Origin: Pyrrhosoma nymphula
Lineage: Eukaryota; Arthropoda; Insecta; Odonata; Coenagrionidae
Direction: 5' to 3'
NCBI GenBank assembly: GCA_963573305.1
Contig: OY754337.1
Span: forward strand, 69,847,094 to 69,911,093
DNA: 64,000 nucleotides
Shown: piece by piece, positions 1-10,870 of the stretch
Layout of the letters: the number at the start of each line of letters is the position of its first letter
Numbering within the stretch: position 1 is the stretch's first letter
Translations under genes and position numbers: made by a program
Notes under the pieces: model-generated
What the model was told of the DNA's origin: nothing
Database searches by the model: none
What the model saw: only the letters and a program-made list of their open reading frames with translations

Positions 1-384
1 AACTGAAAGCAACAAATGCTTTTCCCAATCTTTTATTAGTTCTCTCAAAATTTTCAAAGAATTTTTCTAAAATCATAACGATCAAAATTGCTGTTAATTA
101 GCACATTAATCATCTGCTAACAGAATATTTTTATTATAAATATGTTACTCATTATCAGAAGGCCGTGTAGAGATATTCCAGATCAACATCCTATACATTG
201 GAAAACACTACCCTGTCAGAAATTGTGTTTAAATAAGATGCAACACATTTCATAGCCAACAGTTTTGAAAACATTACCCCATTCTCATCCATTTTTCCTC
301 CTCAGAACAGCTGCATCAGGACATCAGATCTTATGAATATGTATTTAAAAGCACAAATCAAGTAGGTAACTCATTTCTCTTCCT

Positions 385-3300
385 TCAAGTATCATCATCA
401 GATGAGCTGTAACTTAGCCCTAAAATGTTAACATTTGACTTATTGCAAGGTTTGGCAGCATTCACTGATGCAGCACTGGGTTCGAATTTGAGTGGTAAGT
501 CATTATTTGGTAAAGATGGTTCTACCATTTTCTTCAAGGGTGTGGAAGCTTCAGGTTGGTTTTCTGGTAGATCAAGCACTGGTAATACGATATGGTTTGA
601 CGAGGTCTCACCTAAAATAAAATGCTATACATTACATTTTCACTCCCTTTATATATATATAAAACTTCTTGAAGAATCACTTGGGTGATAAATATATAAT
701 ATGCCAAGAGGGTGGCCGATAAAAATATAGAAACGAACAAAGGACACTTACAAATCAAAACTTCCGATATTTCGGTGGAAAGTAGCTTCCACCTTTCTCA
801 AGGTAAAGAGTAAGAATGAGGAAATGGATAGAGATTGAGGTATGGGAGAGGAAAGAGGGGGAGACAAAGGTGTAAGAGGGGAAAGAGGAAGAGCGGGGAG
901 AGGGCGAGCGGAGGGGATAGAGGAATAAAGGGGAGCAAAAGGAGGTGGAGAGTGGAGGAAGCAGGGAGAGATGAGATGAGGGGGAGGAAGAAACTAGTGT
1001 GATTTATTGAGTCCAGAGGACGAGAAAGCCTGATGGATCCAAATACAAGAAGATTCAAGATCCTTGAGCTGAAGGGGAGAGGAAGAAGGGGGAAGGGAAG
1101 CAAGTAGACCAACTTTAAAAGTGTTATTGAAAGCGGAGTTGTGGGAGGAGACGTGAATGGCAACACGGAGAGAAACAGAGAGGGTAGGGCAATCGTTAAA
1201 AGATGAGCAGTGCCCATTCATTCATTCTAATTTTGAGAGGAATGGTGGATAAGCCAATATAAGAAGAAGGGCTCTTGCACCACACCAAACATTGTTTATA
1301 TCTTCCTCTGTCAATAATGGTGATATGAAGATGCAATGATGACAAATTCCAAGTGAAAAAAATTCGACTAGGCCGGGAAGCAAACCACGGACCGTTCGAT
1401 GTCGCGCCGAATATTCAGACCACCGAGCTACCTAGTCTTATAAGAAACACTGGAATCGGCAGGGGGTTTATATGAACCAAACACCCCCAAGAGTAGCCCG
1501 TAAATGTCGCAGAGAGATGGCGCAGGGCAATTTCACTCACCAGCAGAGAAGTAACTACGTATACAGAAGAGGAAAGCAAAGTTTGAATCAGGCACACAAA
1601 ACTGATGATATAAAACTGATGCCATATGAATTCACACATGCAGATGAAATGAATGGTCCACGCTCTTTCCTAAACAGTGGTCCAAGCTGATTGCCAGAAT
1701 GCAGAAGATGCAGCATTACATTGTGTAATTTTGAGTAGAACTACTTTGACAGGGATGTTAACATACACGAAACCCCATAGTCCTGACACAAAAGTAAATA
1801 ATAACTTTTCTTGCATTATGGGAAAAATAATAAAAAATCTATGACAGCAAAATCAGAATGAATGCATATTTATATTATCCTGACCATGATAAAAGTATCA
1901 TACCTTCATCATCCTTTCTCCTTTTTTGGTAAGGCCTAACTTTTCCATCATATAATGCTGCTTTGGAATCAAGAGATTTTGCCTTCTTGAGCATTCTCTT
2001 GTATTCAATCTCCAGCTTTAGCACATGCTTATGATACTCTGAAACTTTCCTATCTGTATAGCATGGCACTTGTGATTGCTAAAACAAAAAAGTGGCAAAA
2101 ATGAAGTATGCTACTAGTAAATTGAAACTTTGCCCAATACCCGCAGGCAACAAACCAAACACAACACATAACACAGGCTTTAATAATTAATTAATTATGG
2201 GACCAATGTACACAGCAGAGGATATCAATCTTAATTTGGTCTAAGAGTTAGCAGCTAAATGCAAACATGATTACACCCCCCCCCCCCCTATCACAATAGA
2301 GACAGCTCAAGTAAAAATTTCTCCCTTGAAACTCAACTGATTCTGGACTGAAACTCCACTGAATGGGTGAAAACTGGCTTGAAACTACCTTGCTAACTGA
2401 AACACCACTGCTACACTCCCTTGCTACTCCATTGAAATAGACCTGCTTCTCTCTTGCTGCGTGAGTGCTCCACTGCCACTGAACTGAACAGTTGGCTCAG
2501 GTCAGGCCATCCTTTAAACTCCACTGCTTCTCCCTTGTCATGTCATTTCATTGCCTTGGCACTCAGCTGCTTCAGTATTTAGGTATCCCCACTCCCAACC
2601 TAACTCAACTGCTTCTCTCTTGCTCCATGAGTGCTCCACTGCCACTGAACTGGACAGTTGGCCCAGGCCAGGCCACTCTGGGAGTCCGAGCCTCGCGGTT
2701 GAAAGTGACCCAACCCTTCACCGCGGGCAGTTTATGGCAGCAACTGGCCAGTCACACTATAGTTTATAATTTCTAAAAGTTAAACATAAATCGCAAAATT
2801 ATGTTCGTCTTTGAGTTGAACTAATCACGCTGATGAAAAAGGTTTTTTCATCGCAGTTATACGATAGATATTAAACATTTTACGCGCTTTAGAAAACCAA
2901 GCCAGTTTAATGTACATTATATTACTAAAGCACGTAAAATGGTTAATCTCTATCGTATAACTGTGATGAAAAAAATATTTTCATCAGCATGACTAGTGCA
3001 ACATAAAGACGAACAAAATTCTTCGATTTATGTGTAACTTATAGAAGCTATAAACTATAGTGCCACTGATCAGTTGGTGCCATAAACCACCCGCGGTGAA
3101 GGGTTCAGTCGCCTACGACACCGAGGCTCGGACTCAGAGTTCGAGTGCCTCCCGAAGAAATCCCCTCTTGTTCTTTCAGGCCAAGGGTTTTCTTGCTATT
3201 GTGCTCAATGATCCATTCGGTAACAAGAATTTTAAGAAACATCTACCTGGTGTTTCACCTCCTTCACCTGAAATTTTGGCAAAAATGGGAAGCCTACAAA

Positions 3301-6300
3301 CCAATCGGAGGGATGATTTAGCCAGTAAACACTTCACTGAGAGCTTTGCGTTATTAATTTCCGTTATACAATATGTTATTTCGTTGTGTTTATTGGTACA
3401 TACATTCAGCAATTTTCTCCTTTCAACATTCAAAGTTAAGGTTGTACATAGACTACAATACCATTTTCGGGGATTTTTTACCCCCTCCCCCACCCCCCTT
3501 CGTTGACAACCGTAGTATTTTCCCCAAACCCCCTCCCCCCCAATATGTAACGTTGTCTCTACAAATGAAACTTTCAATAAAAAAATATTTTCTCAAGTAT
3601 GGAGTGAGTTTATTTTTAGGGATAGGTTGATAACAAATTTTTGTCACGAGGTCGCTTTTTAAGGTGGTTTGAGCGAGATAGTTCCCTGGTCATAATGGAG
3701 ACCATATTAAAATTTTATTTTTTTTATTTCAGCGCCTGTAAGAAGTATGAAATAAATATTGAAATATTAATGGCGCTAAGATATAGTTATAGATGACCAA
3801 ATATTCAGTAATTATATAAATAAAGCTACATAAGTCTCTAACTTTACTCATTTTATCACACCGTATAGCTGAAAACCAAGGAGCCTACATAGTAGTGTAG
3901 TGTATTATTCGTGCTGAAAACCCTTCAAAACAGCAGGTTTTTTTGTGATTCAGTAAAAATTACTTCGGTGAGTAATAGGTTAATTTTTATAAATAGTTGA
4001 GAAAACATGCAAACTACCCACACAGAAAATAGATATCTATTAGATACTGTGAAGTATGTAGGATATCTAATGCATATCTTCCATAGATATCTATTAGCTA
4101 TATTATTGTCAATTTGGCAACATATGAAATAGATATCCACCGAAAGATATCTAAAAGATATCTATGGTAGATATACAATAGATACTTTTCTGAGCATTTT
4201 CCACAGTTGATGAACACCAGATGTTATGCTAACAATCTTGATAAAACACATCTATATCTATAATGTTATATACAATTGATGTCTAGTTGTAGATCATCTA
4301 TCAGTAGATATCTTTAAATAAGATTTAGATATCCATAGAAGACCGGTTGGAAGATATTCATTTAATTAGAATCCTTTCTCTGCATTTTCCACAGTTCATG
4401 AACACCAGATGATATACTAACAATTACCCGCAGTAGGTTTTAAGGCGACCCCCTCCCCCCCTAAGTTGGTACTTTAGTTTATACACGTCCCCTTGGTTAC
4501 GTCTTGATTTAAACGGGAACAAACGTGAGGGAATTGGAAAAAAATCTTGTTTATTCTCAGTAATATTGCATTAATAGTCATACTATGTGGCAATATAGGT
4601 TTCAATTAATTAATGCCACATTACTGTTATCGTGATGTAATGGTATTTCCTCAGACTATCATGAATTGCAATTTAAAAGTTAGTTCTCAAAGTCATTATT
4701 CCTCAGAAGCGGCCACATATATACGGCTTTCTTGACGTAGAAGTTTCTGTGACGGGTGCGAGAAAATGCGTGTAGAGCCGTAGGACAGTAGTATGTACAT
4801 GCGAAATAAATACAATATAGTTAGGTAGGTGTAACGTAGGATAATTAAATACATTTAAGCATGCAATCGTGTAGTACTGACATTCATAGTCTTTAAAATG
4901 CAAATTTCCTTTTTTTATTTTGGGAGGGAGAGGGCAAGGGAGTTTCAGGGGAGTGGGCAAGGGAGCTTCAATGTTGTGGGCAAGGGAGTTTAAGTGCTGT
5001 GGGCAAGAGAGTTTCAGTGTTGTAGGCAAGGGAGTTTCAGTGGAGAGAGAAAGGGAGGGCCAGGTCATTAGGCAGCAAGGGTGTACCAGCTCATTATATA
5101 TTTACGAGGGTATGTGGATTATGTTCTAGTGCAGCTGCAAGGCATTTTATAGCACAGCTTACCTTCTGCCACCCCTCTTCCAAAATCCCTTGGTTTTGTT
5201 TCAATTTCAAGGCAGTTTCAGCGGAGAAGCAAGGCAGTGTGATTCAAGGGAGTTTCAGCCCTGTTTCAGTTGAGTTTCAATGGAGAAATTTTTACTTGAG
5301 GGTATACATACTAGATCTACACATTAAGATGTATGGCAATTCAGATAATGATTCAATGGAAATGGGATGTCTACATGCCAAAATCTTCTTTAAGAAAAGA
5401 TTTAGTTCAAGTTCTAGATTTAGATCAAGTTAGATGGAGTACAGAGGTGTCCTCCTCATTAACGTGTTCTTTGTGGAATGAGACTATTGAGACTCTAAAA
5501 ACAATATACAGCAGAGGAAGACAGTAAAATACCTACTTATGGTGGGAGAAGAAAGGATCTGAAAAAAAAATTTGAAGCAGGTTGGGAAAGGGGATTTAAG
5601 AGATATAAGTATTACACAATACGTCGTTGGGGGGGGGGCGGCGAGAGGAGGGCCCTTCTTGCATTGTCTTAATAATGGTTGATGCAGAGATCCGAGATTA
5701 TTTTATTATTTTTGTTTCATGTGAGATGATATTTGAGTCACTTTTTGAATTATCAGAGTACAAATAAATCTAAGTTTGCGTAGAGCAGCAAACAGCTCAG
5801 TTTCCCTCATCAAAAATTAACCCCAAGATGCAATTATTTATGTTACGCGGACAGCAAGAATAATATCCAGAAAAACTGGCTTAGTCTCAGCAAGAAAAGA
5901 TTAAAGGATTGCCTTGGCATTTGGGAATTGCTGGTGAAATACTAAGTGGGGACCAGCCGCAAGTGATTTTAAAAAGCAGTTTACAAAGATGATTGAACAA
6001 TTCGGCTTCACTCCAGACCAAGTGTACAATGCTGATGAAACTGTCTTGATGGGCGAATTTTAACTATATCCCGGACTACCCTAGCAGCACAATTTGTTTT
6101 CAGCATATGCTTAGAACATTTTCAACAAATATGTGTTACGTGTTAAGCATATTATAAGCTATAGCCCTAGCAAATTACCTACTTTTACAGAGTCGACCAC
6201 AAGTGCTTATAGTGTGAAATTCCAGAGAGGAAAAATCATTCGCCTTGATAGGGACTCCAAGCTGGATACTTCATTATTGTGCCGCATTGCGACCTACCAT

Positions 6301-6570
6301 TAAGCAGCAATTTATTTCCTCCTTGACAGAAGGCAACCATTTCCGTATTTCTTCCACAGTATTTAGATCGGCAAGTCTCGGTCTCTTTGGCTGTTTGTTA
6401 GCTGCTGCATGGAGAAAATGGAAATATTAGGAACTTTTTCGTGTACATGGAAGGCCATAGGAGTTTTGCATTATTCCTCCACATGAGACCAGACAAAAGA
6501 ACTTACTTGGATTTTGACTCAACCACCAGCGATTTAGCTGTCCAAAATTTTTCTCGTAATTCCTGGCCAT
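385..6570 (-). CDS. Four-exon gene for a 190-aa basic protein, ISY1-like spacing, not firmly identified
   Basis: Exons 6507-6570, 6298-6404, 1904-2078 and 385-611 join in phase (573 nt including stop), with consensus sites: donors GTAAGT, GTAGGT and GTATGA, and polypyrimidine acceptors. The start is the ATG at 6570, opening MARNYEKNFGQLNR. Residues about 28-55 contain KRPRLADLNTVEEIRKW then an EI-containing helix. Residues about 58-115 form a charged helical segment (RKVSEYHKHVLKLEIEYKR) followed by a basic patch QKRRKDDEG. The C-terminal third is Pro/Ser-rich and ends LSYSSSDDDT. The order MARN-x-EK, RP-x-LA, KW...EI, R-V-x-E-Y recalls the N-terminal region of splicing factor ISY1; this is a by-eye resemblance, not an assignment. 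A nuclear role is inferred from the basic and acidic patches. The 4.2-kb second intron is filled by repeats. AATAAA on the minus strand at 129-134 could serve as poly(A) signal. Exon structure is better supported than function. Confidence 0.7.
733..1221 (-). mobile_element. Penelope-like element remnant, 3' part
   Basis: On the minus strand, 1221-994 encodes a run with LQLKDLESSCIWIHQAF, resembling the region after the GIY-YIG endonuclease in Penelope-like elements. It is followed by a long polypyrimidine tract (830-985) and then a stem-loop plus GAAA motif at 761-801, typical of the ends of such elements. No reverse transcriptase is left. The assignment is by motif order only. Confidence 0.4.
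761..801 (-). other. Hammerhead-like stem-loop of Penelope-type end (degenerate)
   Basis: Read on the minus strand, CTTGAGAAA is followed by a 7-bp stem GGTGGAA/TTCCACC and then GAAAT. The order matches core, stem II, GAAA of hammerhead ribozymes carried by Penelope-like elements, but the CTGANGA core is not intact, so activity is unlikely. Confidence 0.3.
1358..1442 (-). repeat. tRNA-derived SINE head
   Basis: The minus strand reads GACTAGGTAGCTCGGTGGTC (A-box region) and later GTGGTTTGCTTCCCGG (decayed B box), closing with an acceptor-like GGCCTAGTC complementary to the 5' GACTAGG. A T-rich tail TTTTTTTCACTTGGAATTT follows. The copy at 8832-8902 shares both the TCGGCGCGA segment and the tail, so this is a dispersed family, not a tRNA gene. 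Confidence 0.6.
2449..2676 (+). repeat. Direct repeat, about 67-bp units 160 bp apart
   Basis: The segments starting at 2449 and 2609 both read CTGCTTCTCTCTTGCT, then GAGTGCTCCACTGCCACTGA, then ACAGTTGGC and AGGCCA, differing at a handful of sites. They lie inside the left arm of the foldback-like element and suggest a local duplication of its subterminal region. Confidence 0.7.
2675..3145. mobile_element. Palindromic MITE-like element, arms about 200 bp
   Basis: The two halves are reverse complements across a centre near 2915: GAGTCCGAGCCTCG with ACCCTTCACCGCGGG on the left and CCCGCGGTGAAGGGT with CGAGGCTCGGACTC on the right. An inner layer has TIRs CACTATAGTTTATA at 2754 and 3049-3062 and the pair TATCGTATAACTGTGATGAA/TTCATCGCAGTTATACGATA. 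No coding capacity. It could be a MITE inserted in the axis of an older palindrome. Confidence 0.7.
3990..4350. repeat. Array of AGATATCT-type palindromic words
   Basis: About a dozen imperfect occurrences of AGATATCTAT or its near-complement are scattered over 350 bp, spaced irregularly rather than in head-to-tail units. No open frame or terminal repeat was recognised. Confidence 0.6.
4920..5060. repeat. Minisatellite of about 22-25 bp units in the right inverted end
   Basis: Five to six units of the form GGGCAAGGGAGTTTCAGTG follow one another with small changes. They are part of the right end of the foldback-like element. Confidence 0.75.
5865..6063 (+). pseudogene. Tigger/pogo-type transposase fragment
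   Basis: The frame ending at 6063 reads FKKQFTKMIEQFGFTPDQVY then NADET, the signature around the first catalytic Asp of DDE_1 (Tigger, jerky) transposases. The preceding piece LPWHLGIAGEILSGDQP lies in another frame, so at least one frameshift has occurred; stops precede it. The piece lies in an intron of the left-edge gene and is dead. Confidence 0.65.
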
Positions 6571-7149
6571 TACCCTCCTATGCCCCAATACCACTGTTGC
6601 CCTCCTCCGATTATCTCCTCGAATTATGAATGCCAAAGATTTTACACACAGATTATTACGTGCATATATATGCGTATTTGCCTCCGTTCCGTGGGATGTG
6701 TCCAACTTGTTTTTGTTTTGTTTCGCGTAGTTTGGGATGGAATTGAGTTAAGGAGTGAACTGTGCACAAAGACGTTCGGTGAGCCTACTTCACAGGATAT
6801 ATGAAATAATTATTTCATGGGTCACTTCATCACAAGTTGTCTATAATTATAAGATTGAATAAATTAATTTTCTATACTTTTATTCGTTACAAGGTATTAA
6901 CCTAATGCCGCATACAATGCCACTTTATATAGAAAATCAGTGGGTACTTAATTGCCCATTCATTTTGGATATAAAATGACTTGGTGGTTATTCTACTCCT
7001 TCATGAAGAATAACCCAGTAATCATTTTCAAGGCTGTCTGTAAAACTTCCAAGCATTTTCCTCAGTCAGTTGAGCATTCAGCCACTGACCGGAGCCCCCT
7101 TAAAAGTTAAGTTTAGAGAAAGTGAGTAAGATAATAACCCATAGAAATT

Positions 7150-8000
7150 AATAATCCCCCAAAAACAACCTAAAAACACCTCTAACTGGGGCAAACCGGA
7201 TATGTGTGATCCAAGAAAGAGAAAGCAATTGGCCTCCCTTGATTAATTGTAAGGGTGGGCAAGGCCCTTCTATGGAGTCCTCCAGGCACTCACACCAATT
7301 GGTCCATCCCACATTTAACATACCTGGATTGAAAGCTCTTGCATCTGGGAATCAAGCCGCCGGGTCGGCTCAGCACCAAGCAAGGGAAGTCAACCCACGC
7401 CTTCAAGTGGTGCAAACTGAGTGCTGTTCGCAGCGGCCTAGTGGGCTCTAATGCGGGGATTCTGCCAAAGTGAGGTCCACAGACTTTTCGGAAAGGACTG
7501 ATGGCCCGGTACTCTTCCAGGGGGTGGGCCCATGGTTGGAGTTCGATGAGCCAACCACCCCCTTGAAGGCACAGATCTTGAGCGGGGAGGGAGGAACGGT
7601 GATTCGTTGCACTCTCGGGTGTGCCTGGATCGTTTCACCACCCTCTGCTGACTGAGAGTGGCTCTGGCTTCCAGCTCAATACAGACACTTGAACTAATTG
7701 CGTTTATCCTACCACCCCTTGAGTGACTAAATACCAGGTTTTGTGACGGCATCCATTCACCCTTTAATGGTGTCTGGGTATCAAACAATGCATCCCACCC
7801 TACCCACCTTCTATCCTTTCCTTTTCGCCCTGACCGGATAACCGGGTTGAATTTTGACTAGGAACCGACCAGTTAAGACAACCTTCAAGTTTTAGTAGAG
7901 CGTTCTTACATTTAACCTGCCTGCCACTTGCAGACAGGGGAAAAGAGCACCACGGTAGAGATATGAAGGAGGGGGAGGGCTGCCATCGAGTAGATTCCAA
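7150..8000. other. GC-richer intergenic stretch, unassigned
   Basis: This block is clearly richer in G+C than its surroundings and contains frames up to 116 codons on the minus strand, but none shows a recognisable motif, splice pattern or start context. It reads like repeat-derived sequence; no terminal repeats were found. Confidence 0.3.
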
Positions 8001-8831
8001 TATTAAGTGAGAGTCTTCTCCAATAAAGTATCAGCAATAAATTTGAGTTTGGAGCCATTAATAAACATTATTACAAACTAAACGTGTTCTACGAGAAAGA
8101 TTCATACTGCAAGTGTTATCATGTGATTTTGCAATTTTTATGTCAACATGAAGATGTCTCGAAGTGCAGAATGCAGAAACAAGGTACCTAGTAAACATTA
8201 AAATAAAATAGAGCACATCAATTACAAGTTTTATTTACTGATAACCGAAGACAGGAACAAAAGATTTTCTCGAGTCATCAATAAATAAAACAAACTGAAA
8301 ACGTTAAATGTATATATGTTATAATCTTAAGCACTGAAATAAAGTACGGACAAATACAAGTCACTTAACAATTCACCTGACAATAGGTAATGTCTCTTAA
8401 GCTAGATCGGGATCATCTGCATCCTCCATGTCGCCCTTCCACCTTTTTCCATGATTCTGGAATAGCTTTGCCAAAAGGGAGGAAGTGCACTTCTCGACAT
8501 TCTTTCTTAAGGGTTCGTTTTTCTTTATGTGCTTATCTTGCGCTCGTGCACAGACAGCCATGGCACCCTGCAATATACCTTGGGCAACTATGGCTCCTTC
8601 AAAATCTTTTTTCTAAAGAGCATCCTTTGATTTTTTGTTGGCTTCGTCAATTAATTTGTCAGCCGTTTATCGTTCCCTTTCTTCAGCCGCTTTCACAGCC
8701 CTCAGATCTTCCTGCAGCTTTCCTAAGTTTTTTCTATCCTCCCCCTGATTTGCTTCTTCTTCCTCTTTCTTGCGACGTTCATTTTCTTCTAAATCCATTC
8801 TTGTGTGAAATTCAGTGAAAAAATCATTCAC

Positions 8832-8902
8832 CTGGACTGGGATTCGAACCCAGACCCCCTGATTTCGCGCCGAGTGCTCTACCTGTTAAGCTACCCAGGC
8901 GT
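8832..8902 (-). repeat. tRNA-derived SINE head with good B box
   Basis: The minus strand reads GCCTGGGTAGCTTAACAGGT (A box) and GGGTTCGAATCCCAG (B box), with acceptor ends CCTGG/CCAGG paired. The anticodon arm is distorted (CTCGGCGCGAAATC), and a TTTTTTCACTGAATTTCAC tail shared with the copy at 1358-1442 follows, so this is a SINE rather than a working tRNA. Confidence 0.65.
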
Positions 8903-9169
8903 CATCTCTCACTGTGAATTTGATGGAGGCTTAAAGGAGCGAGATGTTTTTCACACAATTGTGTGACCACTAGCGGGTGACTCCGTTAAAGTTACTGTGC
9001 GGCCAGTTCCTCAGTTCTTTGAATAAATCCTTTCTGACTAATTCATCTTTTAGCTGTTTGTGTTTGCTTTCTAGATGAACATGATATTTGCCATGCGAGT
9101 TCTGAGCCTCTGTAAAAAGATCCTTGGTGATGGGCATTCATTCTGGTTTACCTCCCTAATACCTTAAGC

Positions 9170-9378
9170 CAGCGGTTCCCAAACTTTTTCTTTCCGCGAC
9201 CCGTTTTAGCTCATACATTTTAGCCGCGACCCCCTAAAAATAACAAACAATGTGTACACTCAAATGATATTGTTTTTAAAGTAATTACAATCCTTACTTG
9301 CATAGTTCACCATATTATTTGTATACATCTCGCGACCCCTTAACGAACGGCCCGCGACCCCCAGTTTGGAAACCGCTG
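9170..9378. mobile_element. 209-bp hAT-type MITE with perfect 8-bp target duplication
   Basis: Terminal repeats are CAGCGGTTCCCAAACT and AGTTTGGAAACCGCTG. The element is flanked by CCTTAAGC on both sides (9162-9169 and 9379-9386). The inside is noncoding with repeated CGCGACCCC words. An 8-bp duplication with CAG..CTG tips is the hAT hallmark. Confidence 0.93.
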
Positions 9379-10619
9379 CCTTAAGCCATTTTTTATATTT
9401 AATCATGCATTCATAGTGTGCTTCTCCATAGCTCTGCTGGAAGTTGAATTCTTAAAAAATGACTCTCAACATCTACACTTCCACGAGCCATTGGAAGGGT
9501 GGCCTTAACAATTTTGGTCACAAGTGGATATTGGAGTAGATTACAGACGTTCTTCAATCAAATATTTGGCTCCAATAATTGTAAATTCTCATACTAGAAT
9601 CAAACTGCGGTAGATTTTCCATCTGTAAAACTTTTCATTCATCTCAAAGCCAGTCACCGTCAATACCAAGATCAAGCTACAATGCTGCATAAACTTCTGC
9701 TTTCTTTTATTTGCTGTGGCTGGAGGCATTCTAAATGTTTGGTCTCTGATCCCTTCAACCAAATGGAGTTTTCTAACAGATTACATGCTGTGGACTGAGA
9801 ATGTTTGGGAGAACTAGTGTGTAACATCAGAATTTGTCTGTCACTACATCTGCTCTTTTCCAAAAAACTGACAGCATTCTCTCCGAAGTCAACTTTATCG
9901 GTTTCAACAAAATTTTTGGAATCATTGATAAAACACATGTTCAAACAGTCTTTTTTGTTTTTGATTAACTCATCCTTACAGTATCTATTTAACAGAATGA
10001 AAAGATTAAACACTTCTTCATACAAAACATGGATCATTGGCCGTTCCACTTCAAAAATGTTTGAAAACCGCTCAAACAGTTTGGCACTGTACACTACAAA
10101 CTTAACTTGTGTGGGGAATGCTGTGCTTCTCAGCGCACTAGCTATTGCTTGGTAACACTTAGATTGTAAGAGCTTCTCAGAGATTTTGTCAATTGGTAAC
10201 ACTTAAAAAAAATAGTGGGTGAATGCTGGCCACTGTTCCAATAGTCTCTCGGCTGCTGAACCTTACGTGACCCACCTTAAAAACACATACTTAGGGAGTT
10301 TCTTCTCCTCCAGAGATCGTACATAGACCTCGAATCAGCTTGAATAGTCTCAGTCAATACAAACTATGAGTCCCTGGGCTGCTCCAGCGCACTCGCACGG
10401 CTGCGGAGGCCGGGGAAACCTCGCTTGGCACTGAAAATGCACACATTCTGAAAGTGTTTGATTTGGCTATCGGCACTAATCCCTAGGAAACTCAAATGGC
10501 AAATTTTACAAGTTTAAGACTAATAAAAATCTATAAAGTGAGAATAGTGAGCGTATTTCAAATAAAGTGAGGAATAGTGAGTCCTTTGAAAAAAAGTAAG
10601 AAAAGTGAGTCCACTGGCA

Positions 10620-10775
10620 GCCCTGAGGAGGGGCCACCCCCAACCTTCCCGGTACAGGTATGGAGGGACCTCCAACCTCCCTGGTCTGGGTCTATCCTCT
10701 GGCCTCCCGGTATAGGTCTGGAGGGAGTGCCACCTCTCCATCCACCCCAGTAGAGGTAAGGAGGATGGCCACCCA
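10620..10775. repeat. Degenerate tandem repeat, about 45-bp units
   Basis: Three or so units share AGGTNTGGAGGGANNNCCA-like text (10662, 10709, 10757). They join directly onto the 5S-derived block and probably belong to the same dispersed element. Confidence 0.5.
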
Positions 10776-10850
10776 TCCAACTGCCGTCCGGCCCAACGTT
10801 GCTTAACTTCGGTGATCTGACGGGAACCGGTGTTTCAATTTGGCTAGGCC
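10765..10850 (-). repeat. 5S-rRNA-derived (SINE3-like) segment
   Basis: The minus strand contains GGTTCCCGTCAGATCACCGA, then AGTTAAGCAACGTTGGGC, then TTGGATGGGTGGCC. These are the core and internal-promoter boxes of eukaryotic 5S rRNA in the right order, with changes and a shortened spacer. The flanks are not 5S-like, so it is a SINE head or pseudogene rather than a working 5S gene. Confidence 0.65.
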
Positions 10851-10870
10851 CTTGCCCAATTGGCCTCCCT

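Larger units (their letters stand above)
2306..5300. mobile_element. Foldback-like DNA element with long inverted ends containing tandem repeats
   Basis: The left end begins CTCAAGTAAAAATTTCTCC and the right end is its reverse complement; inverted similarity continues for well over 60 bp through GAAACTCAACTGA and CTGAAACTCC words. Inside the ends the word CTGAAACTCCCTTGC is repeated, especially at 4920-5060 (read on the minus strand). No transposase is visible in the 3-kb interior, which holds a second palindromic element (2675-3145) and an AGATATCT array (3990-4350). No clear target duplication flanks the tips. Long inverted ends with tandem repeats are typical of foldback/Galileo-type elements; superfamily unassigned. 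Confidence 0.6.
8395..10205 (-). pseudogene. hAT-related transposase pseudogene, interrupted by a SINE and a MITE
   Basis: Minus-strand pieces in order: 10202-9672 encodes a 176-aa run with VERPMIHVLYEEVFNLFILL, resembling the middle of aphid/cnidarian hAT-like proteins. Near 9530-9440 follows LPMARGSVDVE, matching the C-terminal dimerisation motif. Around 9140-9020 comes ITKDLFTEAQNSHGKYHVHL, then at 8810-8395 a charged coiled coil (EENERRKKEEEEA, LQEDLRAVKAAEERER). Two in-frame stops break the coiled-coil part. The MITE at 9170-9378 and the SINE at 8832-8902 split it. By family habit these segments form one C-terminal unit; the N-terminal zinc finger is missing. Confidence 0.6.

Noticed and set aside
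798..1217. 139-codon Leu/Pro-rich minus-strand frame
   Set aside because: It is the reading of a polypyrimidine tract; no domain, and another frame of the same strand carries the Penelope-like text.
385..2078. Joining 1904-2078 and 385-611 to the ZAD gene
   Set aside because: Phase would allow it, but exons 6507-6570 and 6298-6404 fit better in phase and in protein continuity, making a separate gene.
8832..8902. Functional tRNA gene
   Set aside because: Good A and B boxes, but a distorted anticodon arm and a SINE-type tail shared with another copy.
10765..10850. Functional 5S rRNA gene
   Set aside because: Only core boxes match; ends are missing and flanks are repeats.
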